DNA from: an uncultured Bacteroidota bacterium
GTDB taxonomy: Bacteria > Bacteroidota > Bacteroidia > Chitinophagales > Chitinophagaceae
Length of the DNA: 12,803 bases
Direction of reading: 5' to 3'
Assembly (NCBI GenBank): GCA_946479535.1
Contig: CAMLGP010000021.1
Location: 1 to 12,803, forward strand
Part shown: in pieces, positions 5,935 to 12,803 of the stretch
How positions within the stretch are numbered: position 1 is the first letter of the stretch
How the letters are laid out: each line of letters starts with the position of its first letter
Notes under the pieces: generated by a model
Database searches by the model: none
Told to the model about the DNA's origin: nothing
What the model saw: the letters and a program-made list of their open reading frames with translations, nothing else
Program-made: the position numbers and the translations under genes

Positions 5935-7980
5935 TTAATTTTCATCCAGCACCATGTCAATCATCACCGTGGTTCCAATGCCTTCCTTTGAATCAATAGT
6001 CAGCCTTCCATTGAGGTAATTCACCCGGCTCTTTACGGTGCTCATACCCATGCTTCTTTTGGCTTCCGCCTCGCTGGTATCAAATCCTCTTCCATTATCT
6101 TCAATTATTACATTTAAATTATTGCCCTGCCGGTTGATCTGGATAATGGCCTCCGTTGCATCGGCGTGTTTGATAACATTATTTACCAGCTCCTGGATGA
6201 TACGGAAAAGATTTATTTCTGTGGAACTGCTCAGTCTTTTCTCCATGCCATAGGATTGCAGTTTAACCGTAAGACGTTTGGATGAGCTAACATTATTACA
6301 GAAATCCCGGAGCGCTTCTATCAATCCAACCTTCATAAGTACTTCTGGCATCATATTGTGGGCCACTGTTCTTAATTGATCTGATACCTCATTGATCAGG
6401 TCCAGGGTTTTTTTGTATAAAGGGTTATCCCTGATCACCGGAGTGTCCTGGCTAAGCGTGCTATAGTGCATTTTAACGGTAGAGAGAATTCCTCCCATTC
6501 CATCATGCAGGTCCCTTGCTATTCTTGTACGTTCAGTTTCCTGTCCATTGATCATTGACTGAAGAGAAGCTACCTGCTGCTGTTTTTCCATTACTGCAAT
6601 CTTTTCTTCCTGCAGCACTTTTTCTTTTTTCATAAGCAGTTGGCGGTTATGATAGTAATTGATCACTGTAAATGCTGTCATTCCCAGGAAAATCACCAGC
6701 ACAATACCTCCAATTATAAACCAGTTCTTTTTCCTGATCACAAATTCTTTTGCCTGGTTTTCAATTTCAAGATGAGCAATTGCCCTTTCCTTTTTTTCAT
6801 TCTGATATTTTGCATCCAGGATATTTAATTGCTTATTTGCCTCTTCACTCACCACACTGTCTTGCAGTTTTCTGGCTGTCTGCGAAAATTCGAGAGCCAT
6901 TTCGGTATTATTCGTTCTTTTATAGGCATAGGACAGCATGTCTGCTGCCTTATAGGCCTGATTCTTAAGGTCATTTTCAATGGCTATCGTATAAGCAGTG
7001 TTCAGGTATTTTATTGCGTCCGCATACCTGGTATCCCAATAGGAAGCCCAGCCCAGATTATAATTGGCCTCACCGATTTCCCGATTTCCTCCGAGGTCTC
7101 TTGCAAGGGGTAAAACTGCCTGGAAATATATAAATGCCTTTTTATAATCCCTGGTATACTCCATTTCATAATTGCCATGTAGTTTTTGGGATAGAAGAGA
7201 ATAATCTTTTTTCTGCATTTCATTAAAGTTGCCAACCTGCAAAATGCTGTCGAACCGGTAAAGCAACTGTTGTGCTTTCTCATTGTATTTTCCGTCCAGT
7301 TCAATTTCGTAATATTCAAAAAGATATTCCAGTTTCATGCGGTCCTGCAATTTGGAGAATACGGGAGCTATCTTATTAATATATTGCTCCGCTTTTCCAA
7401 ATTCCTTTAACTGGCGATAATCACTGGCAGCATTTATTGAAGCAATTGCTATTTCATTAGGATTGGGTGAAGGCATGCTTTCAATTACCTGCAGGCATTT
7501 AAGCCTGTATTCAAGTGAACTGGTAAAATCTCCATTTTTATTGTAGATGCCACCCAGATTATTGTAAGCGCCGCGGATGGCTCTTTTCCTGTTGATCTCA
7601 TCAGGTATCTTATCTGCAATTTTTAATACGCTGTCATAGGCTGTGATGGCGCCTGACCAGTCACTCTGGTCACTATAATAGTTGCCCATAAATAAGAGAG
7701 CCTGTGCTCTGCCTCCCACATAATTGGCCTGTTCCGCCTGGTATTTTGCAGATAGAAACAATGCAAGTGCTGCCGAGTCTTCATTTTTTCCCCGGAACAG
7801 ATAATTGCCATAGGCAAGCATGGCATCAATGCGCGTTGTATCTTCTTTTGCTTCACGGATCACGCGTTTGAGGCTATCCTCATTCACTTTTTGGGCATGC
7901 AGAGAAACTCCTGTCAATAAGATGGTGCTTATAATGAACAGGCGAACAAGTTTGTGCCTGGAATTGATGGGTAATAACAT
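5935..7980 (-). CDS. TPR-containing sensor histidine kinase (HisKA_3 + HATPase_c)
   Basis: A 681-residue membrane kinase. Residues 1-30 are a signal peptide ending SLHAQ, so about 31-415 are periplasmic. That region is helical with repeated TPR-like pairs (for example near 100-120, 140-165, 300-335). A single membrane helix lies at about 420-443, followed by a coiled coil (about 445-480). The dimerisation and phospho-acceptor domain is HisKA_3 type: ETERTRIARDLHDGMGG with His492. The ATPase domain has an N-box around QELVNNVIKHA (596-606), G1 EDNGRGFD (627-634) and a glycine-rich SMGMSTVKSRV box (643-653). The family autophosphorylates on His and passes phosphate to a NarL-type regulator, here the gene 51 bases downstream. 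The periplasmic TPR layout is common in Bacteroidota and its ligand is generally unknown. No convincing promoter found; TAATTTTC (complement of 8026-8033) is one base off the -7 consensus without a -33 partner. Confidence 0.95.
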   Translation of the reverse strand: MLLPINSRHKLVRLFIISTILLTGVSLHAQKVNEDSLKRVIREAKEDTTRIDAMLAYGNYLFRGKNEDSAALALFLSAKYQAEQANYVGGRAQALLFMGNYYSDQSDWSGAITAYDSVLKIADKIPDEINRKRAIRGAYNNLGGIYNKNGDFTSSLEYRLKCLQVIESMPSPNPNEIAIASINAASDYRQLKEFGKAEQYINKIAPVFSKLQDRMKLEYLFEYYEIELDGKYNEKAQQLLYRFDSILQVGNFNEMQKKDYSLLSQKLHGNYEMEYTRDYKKAFIYFQAVLPLARDLGGNREIGEANYNLGWASYWDTRYADAIKYLNTAYTIAIENDLKNQAYKAADMLSYAYKRTNNTEMALEFSQTARKLQDSVVSEEANKQLNILDAKYQNEKKERAIAHLEIENQAKEFVIRKKNWFIIGGIVLVIFLGMTAFTVINYYHNRQLLMKKEKVLQEEKIAVMEKQQQVASLQSMINGQETERTRIARDLHDGMGGILSTVKMHYSTLSQDTPVIRDNPLYKKTLDLINEVSDQLRTVAHNMMPEVLMKVGLIEALRDFCNNVSSSKRLTVKLQSYGMEKRLSSSTEINLFRIIQELVNNVIKHADATEAIIQINRQGNNLNVIIEDNGRGFDTSEAEAKRSMGMSTVKSRVNYLNGRLTIDSKEGIGTTVMIDMVLDEN

Positions 7981-8056
7981 AATAAACAGTTGGGTGCTTG
8001 GCTTACGTAAAAATTTCCCTGTTCTGAAAATTAAACCATTTACCCAGCACAGGACC

Positions 8057-8090
8057 TACCTGATTTTAGGTATTTCCCCTAAAGGTATTT
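8057..8090. promoter_or_regulatory. Candidate operator: overlapping dyads and direct repeats between divergent genes
   Basis: TACCT (8057-8061) and AGGTA (8068-8072) form a 16-base dyad with a 6-base spacer. TTTAGG (8065-8070) and CCTAAA (8078-8083) form a second overlapping dyad. AGGTATTT occurs twice, at 8068-8075 and 8083-8090, 15 bases apart, and GGTATT recurs at 8102-8107 against the -33 box. This cluster lies about 55-85 bases upstream of the predicted transcription start of the plus-strand operon, a position suited to an activator such as the divergently encoded NarL-type regulator. The function is inferred from pattern and position. Confidence 0.4.
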
Positions 8091-8103
8091 GGCTAAAGAC
8101 TGG

Positions 8104-8136
8104 TATTGACCTCGCTCCTTTGTAAGGATAGCTTTG
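8104..8136 (+). promoter_or_regulatory. Bacteroidota-type promoter of the outer-membrane protein/lipase/cytolysin operon
   Basis: A -33 element TATTG (8104-8108) and a perfect -7 element TAGCTTTG (8129-8136) are separated by 20 bases between TTG and the -7 box, matching the Bacteroidota housekeeping consensus. Transcription should start near 8142-8144, leaving a leader of about 20 bases before the ATG at 8165. No other convincing promoter was seen before the lipase or cytolysin genes, so this one may drive all three. Confidence 0.65.
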
Positions 8137-8164
8137 GTATCTCATTCTCAAACCACACACTTAA

Positions 8165-9391
8165 ATGAAACCGATTATCCTCACCACCAGCCTGCTGGCC
8201 TGGCTTCTACCTTTTTGCGTTCATTCCCAAAATGATAACGCTGCGGGTAGGGTTACTCCAAAAGAATTCAGCATTCCAGCTTCTCCTGTATTTGACCTGA
8301 TGGGAGTTACCTCCTCCCAGATCAACCGGACCTCGGATATCAAAGACTTCAAGGTAGATTGGTCCTTCAAATCCTGGAAACTGAATCCAAACCTGGCCAT
8401 ACAGTCACAGCCGTTCTGGGAATTGTTCTATAACAGGAGTGATCTTTCCAAATACCAGCACGCATCTGGTTTTATGCGCCGGATGGCATCCATTGATCTT
8501 TCCATCGGTTCTGTTCAGGACGAGAATAATGACCGCCGCATTGGGTTTGCTACAAAGTTCAATTTGTTTAAACAGAAAGATCCATTAATGGCAAAGGAGC
8601 TTTATGCTGGTATCAGTGAAAAGTATCAGGCGGAGAAGGAGGAGTTAATGGCGCAGATAAAAGAATTACAACATAAACTTGATACTGCCACTGATGTACT
8701 TACCAAACCACAGATCAGAAGTCAGCTGCAATCCAGCGAACAGCAATTACTCACCATTAACACCCGGAGAAATGAAGAGATTAATAGCCGTGCTAAAATA
8801 TTCGTGAGTGAGAACTGGAATGCTTCTTCACTGGACCTGGCTTTTGGTAAAGTGTATTCCTACCAGACAGATAGCGCAGGTTCATTGAAAAGCCTCCGGC
8901 TGAACCGTAATACCGGCTGGGGTGCCTGGATGAATGGTAGTGTAGGGATGGGAAAGAAATGGCTGCTCTCCGGGTTATTCCGCACCACCTGGTATGAGGA
9001 GGAACTGGATTTTTTGATTCGTAATAAAACCACCGGAGAAGAAGTATCGCAAAAAGCCATTGCAGATAATACTCTTTATACCATGGGTATGAACCTGCGT
9101 TATGGTGGAGCACTCTATACCTTTTTTATAGAATTCCTGTATGAAAAGAAAGGATTGAAAACTCCCGTTGAAGCACTGAATGAAACTTTCAAAGTTCCTG
9201 ACAATGATTTTGAAATTGTTGGGTCAAGTGTTAAATGGGATGTTGTTCACCCAAATACGCTCAGCTTTGGTGGCGACTGGCGGATCAGTCGCAGCGTAAT
9301 GATCAATTACGGTATGCGCTGCATATTCGACTCCCGCTGGAAATTTACCACATTCATTCCTGTAGCTACTATTGCCTGTATGATGCGCTAG
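8165..9391 (+). CDS. Exported, probably outer-membrane beta-barrel protein with coiled-coil insert; function unknown
   Basis: I do not recognise a named family. The 408-residue protein starts with a signal peptide (about 1-21, ending CVHSQ). A proline-containing segment PASPVFDLMGVTSSQINR (38-55) is followed by alternating strand-like sequence (about 60-135, e.g. NLAIQSQPFWELFYN). A highly charged helical stretch at about 145-210 has coiled-coil character (SEKYQAEKEELMAQIKELQH). From about 212 to the end, amphipathic strands with aromatic residues return (e.g. WGAWMNGSVGMGKKWLLSG, TMGMNLRYGGALYTFFIEF). This is the look of a barrel with one long periplasmic or surface helical insert. The start 20 bases after the predicted transcription start fits well. 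It leads the operon containing the lipase and cytolysin, so roles in their export, in self-protection or in surface attachment are possible; none is shown. Confidence 0.8.
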   Translation: MKPIILTTSLLAWLLPFCVHSQNDNAAGRVTPKEFSIPASPVFDLMGVTSSQINRTSDIKDFKVDWSFKSWKLNPNLAIQSQPFWELFYNRSDLSKYQHASGFMRRMASIDLSIGSVQDENNDRRIGFATKFNLFKQKDPLMAKELYAGISEKYQAEKEELMAQIKELQHKLDTATDVLTKPQIRSQLQSSEQQLLTINTRRNEEINSRAKIFVSENWNASSLDLAFGKVYSYQTDSAGSLKSLRLNRNTGWGAWMNGSVGMGKKWLLSGLFRTTWYEEELDFLIRNKTTGEEVSQKAIADNTLYTMGMNLRYGGALYTFFIEFLYEKKGLKTPVEALNETFKVPDNDFEIVGSSVKWDVVHPNTLSFGGDWRISRSVMINYGMRCIFDSRWKFTTFIPVATIACMMR

Positions 9392-9440
9392 TCATTCCCC
9401 ATTAACCATATACAATTTAACCACTTAAAAAAAACCGGAT

Positions 9441-11318
9441 ATGAAAAAACTATCCCTCTTTATGCTGTGCCTGCTCCTTATCGGAGGCAGTGGAGTACGT
9501 GCACAGTCAGAAAGGAACTGCTATAACACGCAGTTTGATAATGATGCCACCACTCTCAATATGCGCAATGCATATTTACTGTCTTATCTCACTACTATGT
9601 GCTATGTGGATTATCTGCGGTACCTGTACAGTCCGGTACCGTCTGCAACTACAAGCAGTTTTATCAAACAGATCAGGGATGATGACGATAAATTCCTGAT
9701 TGAGTTTGAGAACAAGCTTCGTCCGTTGTTTACACCTGCCAGTACATTGACAATAACACCTGCAGCAAACGTGGGGAAAATTACTACCATCGATGCAAAT
9801 ACACAGCTTAAGGCAATTGGTACGGGAGAACCAGCAGCTACTTTCCGGTTCATTCATAAATGCAATCCTGCTGGTTATGACCCCGAAGCGATTGTTGTGT
9901 CAACCCCGTCTACCGTGTTCATTATATTCAGGGGTACTGACCGTGTTTCCTGTAATACATCCCAAGGTGGCTATACCTGGGCCGAATGGATGGCCAGTGA
10001 TTTTAAATTCCTGAAACGTGATGCATCAGTAATGAATAACCAGATACAGGGACAGGTGCATCGCGGAATGGTAGAAAGTCTTCTGTCACAGAATGCCGGA
10101 GATAAGCAAAATTTCGCGGATGAACTGGGCGCAACCGTTGCAGCTCTTGTAAAGAACAAAACAACTGGTGAAACCAAGAAGGTTTGGATCACAGGTCATA
10201 GCCTTGGTGGCGCTCACGCACAACTGTTTGCCATGTTCCTCAAGTTCAATTATAATATCCAGGCACAGGGCCTTTATATCTATGAGGCACCCCATCCCGG
10301 AGATGCCAGATTTGTTGCCCAATTAAATAGTGTCATCGGAAAAAGCAGGATACAGCGTTTTGAATTTGGAGATGATCCCATTCCTACACTACCTCCACAG
10401 GCATTCTTTTTTGGAAGGGCAGGGGTAAGGAATTATTTCAAGGATTACAGCAGCCCCGCCACTCAGGCTGAACAAATTGCTGCGATAGATGATGCAAGAA
10501 TATTATGTGCACTGGGCAATCTGCCAGCAGAACAGGTACCACAGTTTGCCAGCTTTACATTCCCACCTTACTGTCCGGGTTCTACCTGCTATCACCATCC
10601 TACCTTTATTCTGAAAGCAATTGCACATTCACTGAATTCTTCAACGCTGAGTACCCTGCCCGATGTGATCCCCCTGCCATTGCCTGGAGATAATTGCAAT
10701 GCCGGCAATCTTACCAAGGCACAGAACAATGATCTGATCAATAATACCCTCACTGCTATTGAAACCAATGTAGGCAATGCTGTTGATGCTGCGGCAAATG
10801 CTATTCAGCAGATCACCTGGTCTGCCACCAATATGGTGGATAATCTTTTGGGAACCGGAATTACCGAAGGAAAATATAAACTGGCCTGTTATGCCTTCAA
10901 GAATAACAGCAAAAAATACCTGACCTGGAATAATACAGTGAACTCACAGGTAACCATTTCCAGTTCAGGCAGCACTTTCAACCTTGTTCACAAATTGACA
11001 GGTGGATATCAATTTTTCATCGGCGAAGGGAATCTCGCGGCCAATGTTGTTTTCAACCTGGGCGTACCAACGGGAGAAGAAAGGAATAATAATGTGATCA
11101 TGCGTCCAAAAGACCTGGTGATAGGGGATGAAGAAACCTGGTATCTATTTAAAGTCCCCAATACCAGCAACACATTCGTATTGTACAACTGGAACAGCCG
11201 TAAGGTGCTTGATGCACCTGATGCATGCCTGAGTTCCAGTGGAAATTGCCCGGTCAATGAATTTACTCCTGTCAGCAATAATGCCACCCAGGTGTGGATC
11301 CTTGAAAAGGTAAACTAG
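9441..11318 (+). CDS. Secreted class 3 lipase with C-terminal ricin-like beta-trefoil domain
   Basis: A 625-residue exported protein. The signal peptide (1-22) ends VRAQ. The alpha/beta-hydrolase domain spans about 40-400 and fits lipase class 3: VFIIFRGTD (159-167) supplies the oxyanion strand, the nucleophile elbow is GHSLGG with Ser254, the acid is Asp312 in GDDPIPTLP, and the base is probably His386 in YHHP. The family hydrolyses ester bonds of triacylglycerols or phospholipids; the substrate here is unknown. Residues about 420-475 form an Ala/Asn-rich linker. The last 145 or so residues (from GKYKLACYAF to QVWILEKV) have the W...L and LYNWNSRKVLD pattern of ricin-type beta-trefoil lectin domains, suggesting glycan or surface binding. 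Seven Cys in the mature part suggest disulfides. It starts 49 bases after the outer-membrane gene and ends 29 bases before the cytolysin gene, with no terminator between them. Confidence 0.9.
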   Translation: MKKLSLFMLCLLLIGGSGVRAQSERNCYNTQFDNDATTLNMRNAYLLSYLTTMCYVDYLRYLYSPVPSATTSSFIKQIRDDDDKFLIEFENKLRPLFTPASTLTITPAANVGKITTIDANTQLKAIGTGEPAATFRFIHKCNPAGYDPEAIVVSTPSTVFIIFRGTDRVSCNTSQGGYTWAEWMASDFKFLKRDASVMNNQIQGQVHRGMVESLLSQNAGDKQNFADELGATVAALVKNKTTGETKKVWITGHSLGGAHAQLFAMFLKFNYNIQAQGLYIYEAPHPGDARFVAQLNSVIGKSRIQRFEFGDDPIPTLPPQAFFFGRAGVRNYFKDYSSPATQAEQIAAIDDARILCALGNLPAEQVPQFASFTFPPYCPGSTCYHHPTFILKAIAHSLNSSTLSTLPDVIPLPLPGDNCNAGNLTKAQNNDLINNTLTAIETNVGNAVDAAANAIQQITWSATNMVDNLLGTGITEGKYKLACYAFKNNSKKYLTWNNTVNSQVTISSSGSTFNLVHKLTGGYQFFIGEGNLAANVVFNLGVPTGEERNNNVIMRPKDLVIGDEETWYLFKVPNTSNTFVLYNWNSRKVLDAPDACLSSSGNCPVNEFTPVSNNATQVWILEKVN

Positions 11319-11347
11319 CATACCCTTAAACCTTTAATATTATAAAA

Positions 11348-12803
11348 ATGAAAAAGAACATTATCCCGGTTATCTTACTGGGTTGCCTGTACGCGGGAAG
11401 CGTTAGTGCACAAAAAACAGTACCTGTAATTACAAAATTGCAAGCCAGCAATCTTTCCTGGTTTTCAACTGCAAAGCTGGCGTTTTACAAAGCACAGAAA
11501 AAAGTGACTACCAATACTGTTATGGCTAGTCGTACCGTTTCAACAGGTACATTACAATTAGGACCGGGTTTTGATGAAGACAGAACTGATCGTGACAAAA
11601 GCAGCGTTAGTACCACTCTTCCCGGGGGAAAAGTGATCTGTAAAAACGTTACAAAGGAAATTGATTTGAGTATCAAACCAGAATTTAATATCCTTAAAGC
11701 GGTTTCACATGCTCAAATCTTTCCGGGAGTTATATCTACCGCTTCTGCAATATTGAGTGAATCAGTAGTTACTCCAACCAATCTCCCGGAAAGAAAACCG
11801 ATGACTATAAATATGATACTCCCTGGCGCCAGTCAGGCCTCTATTGTACTGGATGCTCCAGGTACTGTGCAACAGGATAAGTTAACAACCATTCTCCGTA
11901 ACAATAACAATGTACCTATTCCAGCCATGATTGGCCTTAGTCTTACGGAAGTTGACAGCAAATTTGATTTTGCCGCACAACTGGAAGCAAGTTCCGGTTT
12001 ATTCCTGCCGCTGGAGGAATTTGATATCCCCGCGGAAATAAATGCTGGTGGTGCATTTTCTGGTAATATCGGTGGCAATACAAAAAGAAAGACATACATT
12101 CTTAAATTCATTCAGCCGATGTTCATTCTTGCTCATAATGAATTGAACTCGGCCAATATCTTCCAGGATCCCAATGCAGCTACTTCAAAAACTGATCTTG
12201 TATTGATCAACTCGGTAACCTATGGACGAATGGTGTTTGTAAAAATAGTTTCTGAGGAAAGTGCTCTTGCTATCAAGTCTGCTGTAAAAGCAAAATTGGG
12301 AGTTGAGCTTACAGAACTAAACGTAAAAGCAGGTCATTCAATTGAAGGCTCAGGCAATACTTCATTCAGTTCTGTTGTAAAGGAGTTTAAAGCCGTAGTG
12401 ATGGGTGGAAACCCTGCTGGTGGAGGTACTACCCTTGCAGATCCAAATGAGCTGAAAGCCTATATTGATGATCCAACAGCCAAAACTTTGACATTAAACA
12501 CCAGGGCTGTACCCATCTCATTCACCATGGTACGCCTGTCTGATTATGCTTCATTAGGAATTCGCTCACTTGCCAATTTCCAGGCCATTCAGGATTGTCA
12601 GGCTATCAATGGCTATAGTGTGTTTGTCAATAAACTAAGTGTAAGTAAAGTGGTAGATAATCCACTTACTGGTAATAATGAAGATCTGTATGGAACAATC
12701 AGCGTGCAGGCTTTCTACAAGAAGCCAGATGGCACAGAAGTGGAAATAAAGGATGAAAGTAATCGTGGTGTTAATGTATGGAATGAATCTTCTTCCAGTC
12801 CGC
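11348..12803 (+). CDS. Cholesterol-dependent-cytolysin-like (thiol-activated cytolysin family) pore-forming protein, N-terminal part
   Basis: Open from ATG 11348 to the right edge: 485 codons, no stop, so the C-terminus is missing. A signal peptide (1-22) ends VSAQ. The mature part follows the classical CDC core in order: FPG at 125-127 (as in YPGALV of CDCs), PERKPMTINMILPG at 147-160 (as in KRKPITLSIDLPG), a region at about 205-260 in the place of transmembrane hairpin 1 with a Gly-rich turn, VTYGRMVFVKI at 290-300 (as in VAYGRQVYLKL), KAVVMGG at 348-354 (as in KAVIYGG, the conserved Gly pair), and PISFT at 389-393 (as in PIAYT). The family oligomerises on membranes and inserts a large beta-barrel pore. 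After about residue 400 the sequence (NGYSVFVNKLSVSKVVD, then DLYGTISVQAF) does not follow the usual start of domain 4, so cholesterol binding cannot be assumed. The undecapeptide, if present, is outside the window. Cotranscribed with the lipase by position. Confidence 0.9.
   Translation, partial: MKKNIIPVILLGCLYAGSVSAQKTVPVITKLQASNLSWFSTAKLAFYKAQKKVTTNTVMASRTVSTGTLQLGPGFDEDRTDRDKSSVSTTLPGGKVICKNVTKEIDLSIKPEFNILKAVSHAQIFPGVISTASAILSESVVTPTNLPERKPMTINMILPGASQASIVLDAPGTVQQDKLTTILRNNNNVPIPAMIGLSLTEVDSKFDFAAQLEASSGLFLPLEEFDIPAEINAGGAFSGNIGGNTKRKTYILKFIQPMFILAHNELNSANIFQDPNAATSKTDLVLINSVTYGRMVFVKIVSEESALAIKSAVKAKLGVELTELNVKAGHSIEGSGNTSFSSVVKEFKAVVMGGNPAGGGTTLADPNELKAYIDDPTAKTLTLNTRAVPISFTMVRLSDYASLGIRSLANFQAIQDCQAINGYSVFVNKLSVSKVVDNPLTGNNEDLYGTISVQAFYKKPDGTEVEIKDESNRGVNVWNESSSSP

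Noticed and set aside
8026..8033. TAATTTTC on the minus strand as -7 box of the kinase gene
   Set aside because: One mismatch at the conserved final G and no TTG 19-21 bases upstream; noted in the kinase entry but not called.
8793..9113. Minus-strand frame of 106 codons
   Set aside because: It lies inside the barrel-like protein gene and translates to a low-complexity His/Ser-rich sequence, the usual look of a shadow frame.

Overview
The window looks like a chromosomal segment of a Bacteroidota bacterium, probably of the Chitinophagaceae or a related family. Evidence for this is the moderately low GC, start codons without Shine-Dalgarno sequences, and promoters of the Bacteroidota type (-33 TTG, -7 TAnnTTTG). 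The gene content agrees: a two-FtsX ABC permease of the form common in this phylum, a periplasmic TPR histidine kinase with a NarL-type regulator, and exported proteins with Ala-Gln or Ser-Gln cleavage sites. I see no rRNA, tRNA, CRISPR array, insertion sequence or integrase.

Layout. Positions 1-953 (minus) hold the N-terminal 317 residues of an exported S41 peptidase that runs off the left edge. Positions 954-1424 are mostly non-coding; they contain a 35-codon remnant resembling the N-terminus of a membrane-anchored AraC-type regulator, with its own promoter, and a composite hairpin. Positions 1425-3809 (plus) encode a MacB/FtsX-type permease. A terminator hairpin whose loop also looks like a -7 promoter box separates it from a two-gene unit (3868-5179, plus): an unrecognised 169-residue protein whose end overlaps the start of a SRAP/HMCES abasic-site-shielding protein. 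A hairpin between convergent genes follows. Then come, on the minus strand, a NarL-type response regulator (5245-5883) and a TPR histidine kinase (5935-7980).

The right third is the most interesting part. Divergent from the kinase, and starting at a near-perfect Bacteroidota promoter, are three genes for exported proteins in one direction: an unrecognised outer-membrane-like protein with a coiled-coil insert (8165-9391), a class 3 lipase with a C-terminal ricin-like domain (9441-11318), and a cholesterol-dependent-cytolysin-like pore-forming protein (11348 to beyond the window edge). The cytolysin assignment rests on colinear matches to the classical CDC core. The visible sequence after domain 3 does not resemble the usual start of domain 4.

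Working model (inference): a secreted lipase and a pore-forming toxin are made together with an envelope protein, possibly under control of the adjacent divergent two-component system. The intergenic region carries dyads and repeated GGTATT elements that could be the regulator's binding sites. The pairing recalls the lipase/phospholipase plus CDC combinations of Gram-positive pathogens, but here it is in a Bacteroidota genome.
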